64,000 nucleotides of DNA from Cognatiyoonia koreensis (GTDB lineage: Bacteria > Pseudomonadota > Alphaproteobacteria > Rhodobacterales > Rhodobacteraceae), in contig NZ_FOIZ01000001.1 in assembly GCF_900109295.1 (NCBI RefSeq), positions 1,240,001 through 1,304,000 on the forward strand, read 5' to 3'. The notes beneath the pieces are model-generated. The model made no database searches, had not been told where the DNA came from, and saw nothing but the letters and a program-made list of their open reading frames with translations. Positions 58,149-64,000 of this stretch are shown piece after piece; positions within the stretch are counted from its first letter, which is position 1, and the number at the start of each line of letters is the position of its first letter. The translations under genes and the position numbers were made by a program.

Positions 58149-59150
58149 ATGGCAGTCAAAGTTGCAATTAACGGATTTGGTCGGATCGGGCGCAACGTAT
58201 TGCGCGCCATCATTGAAAGCGGACGTACAGATATCGAGGTTGTCGCGATCAACGACCTTGGCCCTGTAGAGACAAATGCGCACCTGCTTCGCTTTGACAG
58301 CGTACACGGCCGTTTCCCCGCGACAGTGACCACAACAGAAGACACGATCGACGTTGGCCGTGGCCCGATCAAGGTCACAGCGATCCGCAACCCGGCTGAC
58401 CTGCCATGGTCCGATATTGATGTCGTGATGGAATGCACTGGTATTTTCACCAGCAAAGAAGCCTGCCAAGCTCACCTCGACAACGGGTCAAAGCGCGTCC
58501 TGATTTCGGCTCCCGGCAAGGATGCCGACAAGACAATCGTTTATGGCGTGAACCATGACAGCCTGACCAAAGATGACATCATCGTTTCCAACGCCTCTTG
58601 CACAACAAACTGCCTGTCCCCCGTTGCAAAAGTCCTGAATGACGCGGTTGGCATCACCAAGGGGTTCATGACAACGATCCACAGCTATACCGGCGATCAG
58701 CCGACGCTGGATACGATGCACAAGGATCTTTATCGTGCGCGGGCTGCGGCCTTGTCGATGATCCCGACGTCAACGGGTGCTGCAAAGGCTGTCGGACTTG
58801 TGCTTCCTGAATTGAATGGCAAGCTTGACGGCGTTGCAATTCGCGTTCCAACACCGAACGTCTCTGTCGTTGACCTCACATTCGAAGCGTCAAAGTCAAC
58901 CACGGTTGAAGAAATTAACGACGCTATCATCGCCGCAGCAGATGGGCCGTTGAAAAACATCCTGGGGTACACAGCGCTGCCGATGGTCTCCTGTGATTTC
59001 AACCATGATCCGCACTCCTCTGTGTTCCATCTGGACCAAACCAAGGTCCTGGACGGCAATATGGTTCGTATACTGAGCTGGTACGACAATGAGTGGGGCT
59101 TCTCGAACCGTATGAGCGATACTGCCATCGCTATGGCCAAACTCATCTGA
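58149..59150 (+). CDS. gap: Glyceraldehyde-3-phosphate dehydrogenase, paralogue 2 (NAD type)
   Basis: 333 residues, type I GAPDH. It has [13 protein letters not shown] and [16 protein letters not shown] with Asp36, the ribose-hydroxyl ligand expected for NAD. Catalytic Cys151 is in [12 protein letters not shown], followed by [18 protein letters not shown] and [16 protein letters not shown]. The ATG at 58149 follows CAGGAGGCC. It is probably the main glycolytic enzyme; paralogue 1 upstream differs at the cofactor residues. A strong terminator follows the stop. Confidence 0.98.
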   Translation: MAVKVAINGFGRIGRNVLRAIIESGRTDIEVVAINDLGPVETNAHLLRFDSVHGRFPATVTTTEDTIDVGRGPIKVTAIRNPADLPWSDIDVVMECTGIFTSKEACQAHLDNGSKRVLISAPGKDADKTIVYGVNHDSLTKDDIIVSNASCTTNCLSPVAKVLNDAVGITKGFMTTIHSYTGDQPTLDTMHKDLYRARAAALSMIPTSTGAAKAVGLVLPELNGKLDGVAIRVPTPNVSVVDLTFEASKSTTVEEINDAIIAAADGPLKNILGYTALPMVSCDFNHDPHSSVFHLDQTKVLDGNMVRILSWYDNEWGFSNRMSDTAIAMAKLI

Positions 59151-59172
59151 TTTGGTTCACAATTGATCTATG

Positions 59173-59203
59173 CAAAGGCCGTCCTCTGCAGGGCGGCCTT
59201 TTT
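59173..59203 (+). terminator. Intrinsic terminator after second gap gene
   Basis: Arms AAAGGCCGTCC and GGGCGGCCTTT with a short loop (TCTGCA) followed by TTTTT. It starts 23 bp after the gap stop. Confidence 0.85.
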
Positions 59204-59363
59204 GCATGACCCAGGGTAACATGCTGGAAATTATGGCAGTTTTATGAGGATAGCCATGCACTCTCTGCAATGCGGCACGGCGATTGTATCAATTGTTCTG
59301 CAGCGCAGCGTTGTTACATGTTGATCAACAGAAAACGAAGCGTACACATAGAGGAGCACGCAA

Positions 59364-59522
59364 ATGACTGTCCTGAGTACTGTTAAGACTGCCGTCGAAA
59401 AGCGCGCCAAATACCTGCGCACGAAAGCAGAACTGCAAAGAATGCCACAAGAGGTCGCAATCGACCTTGGCATTTTCCGCGAAGATGCAGGCAAGATCGC
59501 ATACCGCGCCGTTTACGGCTAA
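59364..59522 (+). CDS. DUF1127-like small protein, 52 residues
   Basis: A short gene missed by length cut-offs. 52 residues: a basic helical start (TVKTAVEKRAKYLRTKAELQ), then VAIDLGIFREDAGKIAYRAV and a terminal YG. The ending resembles the DUF1127 (YjiS-like) pattern L-x-DxGI-xRxDI followed by the A-x-YG end typical of Rhodobacterales copies. GAGGAG precedes the ATG and a perfect terminator follows, so it is a monocistronic transcript. DUF1127 proteins are thought to bind RNA or phosphate-related regulators; the role here is unknown. Confidence 0.8.
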   Translation: MTVLSTVKTAVEKRAKYLRTKAELQRMPQEVAIDLGIFREDAGKIAYRAVYG

Positions 59523-59543
59523 TTCTGCGAAAGACAAGAATTC

Positions 59544-59571
59544 AAAGCCGCCCCTTATCGGGCGGCTTTTT
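59544..59571 (+). terminator. Intrinsic terminator after the DUF1127 gene
   Basis: Perfect 10-bp stem AAAGCCGCCC/GGGCGGCTTT with loop CTTATC, continuing as TT. It starts 22 bp after the stop. Confidence 0.88.
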
Positions 59572-59623
59572 AGTTTCGGTGGTGGCATTATTGCCAGCAC
59601 AAATAGCCAAGGCGTCGTGCCAA

Positions 59624-60121
59624 TCACATGCGTGATAGCCTGGCCCGCATAGCAGCATTTACTGCGGGTGAGACGAATGCGCTGACATCACCGTCAAGTC
59701 GCGCAATTTCCTTGACCAATTTTGAGGCAATCGCCTGATGCTGTGCTTCCGCCATCAGGAATACTGTTTCGATACTGTCATCAAGCACCCGGTTCATACC
59801 AACCATCTGATATTCATATTCGAAATCGGCGACAGCCCGCAGACCGCGGACGATAATGCTGGCACCGACATCACGGGCGCAATTGATGAGAAGGTTCTCG
59901 AAGGGATGAACCACGATTTCGCAACCAGTCTGGCTAACAAGCGGCGCGACCTCGGTTTCGATCATCGCCACGCGTTCTTCCAGACTGAACATCGGCCCCT
60001 TGTCACGGTTGATTGCAACCCCGATCACCATCCGATCAACCAACGAACAGCCGCGCCGGATGATATCGGTGTGACCCTTGTGAATCGGGTCAAATGTGCC
60101 GGGATATAGGCCGGTGCGCAT
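59624..60121 (-). CDS. coaD: Phosphopantetheine adenylyltransferase
   Basis: Penultimate step of coenzyme A synthesis, transferring AMP to 4'-phosphopantetheine. 165 residues. It has the nucleotidyltransferase start GLYPGTFDPIHKGHTDIIRR with the HxGH motif, VHPFENLLINCARDVGAS, IIVRGLRAVADFEYEYQM, and the C-terminal VKEIARLDGDVSAFV helix with ISSxxVR-type positions. It converges with the DUF1127 gene. Confidence 0.98.
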   Translation of the reverse strand: MRTGLYPGTFDPIHKGHTDIIRRGCSLVDRMVIGVAINRDKGPMFSLEERVAMIETEVAPLVSQTGCEIVVHPFENLLINCARDVGASIIVRGLRAVADFEYEYQMVGMNRVLDDSIETVFLMAEAQHQAIASKLVKEIARLDGDVSAFVSPAVNAAMRARLSRM

Positions 60122-60184
60122 GGCTGCCCCCTGTCTTGAACGTGGGCTGCACGCAATAGGAATATGTCATGGATTGCAATAGGC

Positions 60185-60619
60185 CTAGTGCCCCATAATC
60201 ATCCCTTCAAGGGCGTCTTTTTCCATGGCCAGTTCCGCAAGTCGCGCCTTAACGGTATCGCCGATGGAAATCAGGCCGATCATTTCCCCGTCTTTCACAA
60301 CAGGCATATGACGAAACCGTCCGGTGGTCATCATTTCAAGCACTTCGAGGGCGCTGTCCTCGGGTCTGCAAGTCACGAGTTTGCTTGTCATCATTGTATG
60401 TACGGGATCATCAAGACAGACCGCCCCGCGTTTACCGATTTCCCGTACGATGTCGCGCTCTGACAGGATGCCGTCAAGCGATGTACCGTCTGACGAAACG
60501 ACAACCGTCCCGATCCGTTCGGTCGACAGCAGGTTTGCCGCAGTGGCGACAGTGTCATCAGGCTTGACTGAAATAATGCCGGATTGGGCCTTGGACTTGA
60601 GGATTTGCTGCACCAGCAT
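60185..60619 (-). CDS. CBS domain-pair protein
   Basis: 144 residues, essentially two CBS motifs (about residues 10-70 and 78-135): GIISVKPDDTVATAANLLST, GTVVVSSDGTSLDGILSERD, then LVTCRPEDSALEVLEMM and RFRHMPVVKDGEMIGLISIG. Such stand-alone proteins sense adenosyl ligands. The RDIVREIGKRG loop between motifs is typical. The ATG at 60619 follows AAGGAGACG; the upstream 13 codons are not part of the domain. Confidence 0.93.
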   Translation of the reverse strand: MLVQQILKSKAQSGIISVKPDDTVATAANLLSTERIGTVVVSSDGTSLDGILSERDIVREIGKRGAVCLDDPVHTMMTSKLVTCRPEDSALEVLEMMTTGRFRHMPVVKDGEMIGLISIGDTVKARLAELAMEKDALEGMIMGH

Positions 60620-60763
60620 TTGTCGTCTCCTTTGCGGGTCTTTCCACCATAGCGTCAACGATGCGGGGCTATTCTGTCAAGCGTCGCATCAGCTCTTTTT
60701 CATTTGGCGCTTTCACACAGGATTTCCGAGGGTTATCCTCTGCACCGAATAGGAGGACTCCCC

Positions 60764-62263
60764 ATGCAAGAACTGACCCATTACATCAACGGCACTCATG
60801 TCAAAGGCACGTCTGGCCGCTTTGCCGATGTATTCAATCCTGCGACGGGTGAGGTGCAGGCAAAGGTGCCGCTTGCCGGGGCCGCAGAACTGGATAAGGC
60901 CGTCGAAATTGCCGCCGCTGCACAACCCGCCTGGGCTGCGGTAAACCCCCAGCGCCGCGCACGTGTGCTGATGAAATTCGTCGATCTGTTGAACCGCGAT
61001 ATGGACAAGCTGGCCGAAGCGCTGTCGCGCGAACACGGCAAGACCCTTCCTGACGCCGCGGGCGATGTGCAGCGCGGGCTGGAAGTTGTGGAATACTGTA
61101 TCGCCGCGCCACAGATGCTGAAGGGCGAATTCACGGATAGCGCCGGCCCGGGAATCGATATGTATTCGATGAAGCAGCCATTGGGCGTTTCCGCTGGCAT
61201 CACGCCGTTCAACTTTCCTGCGATGATTCCAATGTGGATGTTTGCGCCAGCCATCGCTTGCGGGAATGCGTTCATTCTCAAACCTTCTGAACGTGATCCA
61301 TCCGTCCCACTGATGCTTGCAGAACTGCTGGAAGAGGCCGGGCTGCCCAAAGGCATTCTGCAAGTGGTCAATGGGGACAAAGAGGCTGTTGACGCGATCC
61401 TTGATAATGAAATTATCCAATCGGTCGGGTTCGTCGGCTCGACACCGATTGCGGAATACATCTATGGCCGTGGCTGCACGAATGGTAAACGCGTCCAGTG
61501 CTTTGGCGGTGCCAAGAACCACATGATCATCATGCCCGATGCGGACATGGATCAAGCTGCTGATGCACTGGTCGGTGCAGGTTATGGTGCGGCCGGCGAA
61601 CGCTGCATGGCGATTTCTGTCGCCGTCCCTGTCGGCGATGAAACGGCAGACCGATTGATCGAAAAGCTTGTGCCGCGTGTCGAAGCGTTGAAGGTCGGAC
61701 CATACACGTCAGGCAAGGACGTGGATTATGGCCCCGTCGTCACCGCAGCTGCCAAGGCGAACATCGAAAGACTGGTGCAATCTGGCATAGATCAAGGCGC
61801 GAAACTGGTCGTGGATGGCCGTAATTTCAAACTGCAAGGATACGAAGACGGCTTTTTCATCGGTGCCCATCTTTTCGATCATGCAACCAAGGACATGGAT
61901 ATCTACAAGACCGAGATCTTCGGGCCCGTTCTTACAACGGTACGCGCGCAAAGCTATGAAGAAGCAATCGGATTGGCCATGGATCACGAATACGGAAATG
62001 GCACCGCGATCTTTACCCGCGATGGCGATACCGCTCGCGACTTTGCCAACAGGGTCAATGTTGGTATGGTAGGCATCAACGTGCCAATTCCTGTTCCTCT
62101 GGCGTACCACACCTTTGGCGGCTGGAAGAAATCGGTATTCGGCGATTTGAACCAACATGGGCCGGACGCGTTCAAATTCTATACGCGCACAAAGACAGTC
62201 ACATCGCGCTGGCCGTCAGGAATTAAAGAGGGTGGAGAGTTTTCTATTCCTATTATGGAGTAA
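60764..62263 (+). CDS. mmsA: Methylmalonate-semialdehyde dehydrogenase (CoA-acylating)
   Basis: Oxidises methylmalonate semialdehyde to propionyl-CoA in valine (and inositol) catabolism. 499 residues. It has MKFVDLLNRDMDKLAEALSR, the NAD site ITPFNFPAMIPMWMFAPA, the catalytic cysteine in YGAAGERCMAISVAV, KTEIFGPVLTTVRAQS, and VNVGMVGINVPIPVPLAYH, all as in MmsA. Strong SD AGGAGGA and the N-terminal QELTHYINGTHV fix the start. It is one of two valine-pathway genes at this end (the acyl-CoA dehydrogenase is the other). Confidence 0.96.
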   Translation: MQELTHYINGTHVKGTSGRFADVFNPATGEVQAKVPLAGAAELDKAVEIAAAAQPAWAAVNPQRRARVLMKFVDLLNRDMDKLAEALSREHGKTLPDAAGDVQRGLEVVEYCIAAPQMLKGEFTDSAGPGIDMYSMKQPLGVSAGITPFNFPAMIPMWMFAPAIACGNAFILKPSERDPSVPLMLAELLEEAGLPKGILQVVNGDKEAVDAILDNEIIQSVGFVGSTPIAEYIYGRGCTNGKRVQCFGGAKNHMIIMPDADMDQAADALVGAGYGAAGERCMAISVAVPVGDETADRLIEKLVPRVEALKVGPYTSGKDVDYGPVVTAAAKANIERLVQSGIDQGAKLVVDGRNFKLQGYEDGFFIGAHLFDHATKDMDIYKTEIFGPVLTTVRAQSYEEAIGLAMDHEYGNGTAIFTRDGDTARDFANRVNVGMVGINVPIPVPLAYHTFGGWKKSVFGDLNQHGPDAFKFYTRTKTVTSRWPSGIKEGGEFSIPIME

Positions 62264-62308
62264 ACAGAATTCATTCGGGGGTGGTTCGGCGTAAGGCCGG
62301 ACCAGTGA

Positions 62309-62731
62309 ATGCCAATGCCAACAGGTTTCAGGATAATTCCGAAATACGGAATTGTTTTTATTCAGCACAGCGGACTGATTACCGTAAAGGAAAGCATGGA
62401 CGCAATTGCGGCCTATGCCGCGCATCCCGATGCCGCACCAGGCCAGAAACACCTCGTCGATTGCGCTCCGGTTACCGACTATGAACGGGACTGGGCGCGT
62501 ATCATGAGCATTCAGGCTCGCATGACCGAAGTGATCAAGCCGGACGGGCCTGAAACTCTGTTGGTGCTTCATGCGCCAGCGGGTATGCCACGAACAGTTG
62601 CGAATCTTATTCGAAAGTCGTGGGAAGGAAATGGGCCAGTCCTGCCCCGCATTGTCGACACAGAGGCAGAAGCGCTTGATCTTGTCGGGGCGAAAGTCGC
62701 CTGCTTTTCGGATTTGTTGGCGATGGCATGA
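62309..62731 (+). CDS. Small protein of unknown function (possible STAS/SpoIIAA-like)
   Basis: 140 residues, no signal peptide. The start GFRIIPKYGIVFIQHSGLIT and the alternation of short strands with helices (KESMDAIAAYAAHP, ETLLVLHAPAGMPRTVANLI) are reminiscent of the SpoIIAA/STAS-like fold, but similarity is only by pattern. It is flanked by mmsA (45 bp) and a cupredoxin, with no obvious operon logic. I do not recognise a precise family. Confidence 0.65.
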   Translation: MPMPTGFRIIPKYGIVFIQHSGLITVKESMDAIAAYAAHPDAAPGQKHLVDCAPVTDYERDWARIMSIQARMTEVIKPDGPETLLVLHAPAGMPRTVANLIRKSWEGNGPVLPRIVDTEAEALDLVGAKVACFSDLLAMA

Positions 62732-62831
62732 GGTGCCCCCGTGGTCACATCACCGTGAAATCGAAGAATGGTCGACAACGATCCAGCAATCGGGGCTAAG
62801 CTGATGGAATAATCAGTTGATGGAGTCTGAA

Positions 62832-63167
62832 ATGCCGAACCCTACCCGACGCGATGCCCTGCGGATAACCGCTGGAGCAGCGGTTGCCCTGCCAATGATG
62901 GCGACAACAGCAGTTGCCGCAACCCACACAGTCACAATCCAGAACTTTGCGTTCAATCCTGCCAATCTGACAATCTCAGCTGGCGACACAGTAACGTGGA
63001 TCAATGCAGACAGTACGCAGCACTCCGCCCTTGATCTTGGCGGTGCCTTTGACACCAACCTGATCAATCCGGGCGCGTCTGCATCTTTGACATTCAATGG
63101 CCGTGGCACTTTCAATTATCGCTGTGGGCCGCATCAGAACATGCGGGGGAGCATTACCATCACCTGA
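62832..63167 (+). CDS. Tat-exported cupredoxin (plastocyanin/amicyanin-like)
   Basis: 111-residue blue copper-type protein. It has a twin-arginine signal (NPTRRDALRITAGAAVAL) with cleavage after AVAA near residue 30. The mature domain carries the type-1 copper ligands His64 (TQHSALD), Cys98, His101 and Met104 (RCGPHQNM). It probably shuttles electrons in the periplasm. The ATG at 62832 has GGAG 7 bp upstream, preferred over ATG at 62820 and TTG at 62817. A periplasmic electron carrier would fit the c-type cytochrome capacity seen elsewhere. Confidence 0.88.
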   Translation: MPNPTRRDALRITAGAAVALPMMATTAVAATHTVTIQNFAFNPANLTISAGDTVTWINADSTQHSALDLGGAFDTNLINPGASASLTFNGRGTFNYRCGPHQNMRGSITIT

Positions 63168-63269
63168 TTCGGCGCGGCAGACGCATCTGCGCACACCTTT
63201 TTCATTTTGACATCCACGCAAGCACGCGTCACGATAATCTGAACAACCGTTCAATTCTTGGGACCCGTC

Positions 63270-64000
63270 ATGGATTTTGCGCTGACAGAAGAGCAAACGG
63301 CTATCTTCGACATGGCCCATGCGTTCGGGATGGAAAACATCGCGCCATTCGCCCGGCAATGGGAAGCCGACGGCACGATTCCTCGAGATCTTTGGCCAAA
63401 ACTGGCAGAGCTCGGGTTCGCTGGGCTCTATGTCTCTGAAGACAATGGCGGGACAGGGCTGTCCCGCCTCGATGCGACACTCGTTTTCGAGGCGCTTTCG
63501 CATAGCTGCGCGTCTGTGGCAGCTTTCCTGTCTATCCACAACATGTGCGCAAAAATGATCGACAGTTTCGGGAGCGAAGACCTCAAAGCGCGGTACCTTC
63601 CCAAAGCGCTGACGATGGAAACGGTGCTGTCTTACTGCCTGACCGAACCCGGCTCTGGATCCGATGCTGCCGCCCTTAAAACCCGCGCCGAAAAGACCAA
63701 TGCCGGATACAAAGTGACCGGCACCAAGGCGTTTATCTCTGGTGGAGGGTATTCGGATTCATATGTTGTCATGTGCCGCACAGGAGATGCGGGGCCCAAA
63801 GGCATATCGGCGCTTTTAATTGATGACGGCAACGATGGCCTGACGTTTGGCGGCCTCGAAGACAAGATGGGCTGGCGCAGCCAACCCACCCGTCAGGTCC
63901 AACTTGACGCCTGTGATGTTGCCGCAAAGAACCTGCTTGGTGAGGAAGGCAAAGGATTCAGCTACGCGATGGCGGGGCTCGATGGTGGCCGGTTGAACAT
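63270..64000 (+). CDS. Acyl-CoA dehydrogenase, 3' truncated by window (isobutyryl-CoA type likely)
   Basis: The frame runs off the window after 243 codons of about 380. It begins MDFALTEEQTAIFDMAHAF and has the FAD/substrate region LSYCLTEPGSGSDAA and the KVTGTKAFISGGGYSDSYVV strand. The ALLIDDGNDGLTFG and KMGWRSQPTRQVQLD segments follow, typical of isobutyryl/short-chain acyl-CoA dehydrogenases. With mmsA 1 kb upstream this fits valine degradation. The catalytic Glu is beyond the window end. Confidence 0.9.
   Translation, partial: MDFALTEEQTAIFDMAHAFGMENIAPFARQWEADGTIPRDLWPKLAELGFAGLYVSEDNGGTGLSRLDATLVFEALSHSCASVAAFLSIHNMCAKMIDSFGSEDLKARYLPKALTMETVLSYCLTEPGSGSDAAALKTRAEKTNAGYKVTGTKAFISGGGYSDSYVVMCRTGDAGPKGISALLIDDGNDGLTFGGLEDKMGWRSQPTRQVQLDACDVAAKNLLGEEGKGFSYAMAGLDGGRLN

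Overview
The window looks like chromosomal DNA of a marine Rhodobacterales (Roseobacter-group) alphaproteobacterium, of the Loktanella/Yoonia/Octadecabacter type. I infer this from gene content and order (class II NrdJ, double cold-shock-domain protein with DUF192, the tkt-gap-gap cluster, a GTA-type endolysin/holin beside ccm genes), from the alphaproteobacterial GAAC-N7-GAAC LexA box, and from moderate GC with abundant 4-bp ATGA gene overlaps. The genus is a guess. Nearly all of the window is housekeeping DNA. I see no CRISPR array, insertion sequence or prophage structural cluster.

Layout: 1-7.4 kb holds the end of tyrS, a FemAB/GNAT-like acyltransferase, a PhzF-like isomerase, a ZntB/CorA transporter, a 37-residue orphan peptide gene, a DMT exporter, and enolase coupled to a secreted protein and a cupin. 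7.5-13.4 kb (mostly minus strand) holds an AIM24-family protein, nrdJ with a small unknown gene fused to its stop codon, a paired NrdR-box operator, and tRNA-Pro(UGG). 13.4-20.4 kb holds DUF192, a double CSD protein, pdxH, fabI, a LysE exporter, gpt, an aminotransferase and a PpiD-type foldase. 20.4-34.1 kb holds trpE, an antisense divergent polysaccharide deacetylase, trpG-trpD-ung-trpC-moaC-moeA, lexA with its SOS box, comEC, gltX and gltA.

34.2-48.7 kb holds a PDZ protein interrupted by an in-frame TGA, a GNAT, a DUF2087 protein and a crotonase behind a TetR-like palindrome. Next comes a minus-strand block, read right to left as acyltransferase, murI, argC, ccmE, endolysin, holin, XhlA-like protein, ccmF, ccmH. 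It is followed by the large indolepyruvate ferredoxin oxidoreductase and a divergent LysR regulator. 48.7-64 kb holds yceI, a probable 77-nt sRNA, purL, bolA, monothiol glutaredoxin, zapA with a coiled-coil partner, transketolase, a DUF4329 lipoprotein, two diverged GAPDH genes flanking a 47-residue membrane peptide, a DUF1127 gene, coaD, a CBS protein, mmsA, a small unknown, a Tat-type cupredoxin, and the start of an acyl-CoA dehydrogenase of the valine pathway.

The most interesting points are: (i) a phage/GTA-like lysis cassette, with an EF-hand-like loop in its endolysin, placed between ccmE and ccmF; (ii) two GAPDH paralogues whose cofactor-determining residues differ and which both carry LacI-family-like operators; (iii) a pair of NrdR boxes exactly 31 bp apart before nrdJ; (iv) a small beta-helix-like protein translationally coupled to nrdJ; (v) a single in-frame stop separating a signal peptide from a PDZ domain; and (vi) several short genes and a likely sRNA that ordinary gene calling would miss.
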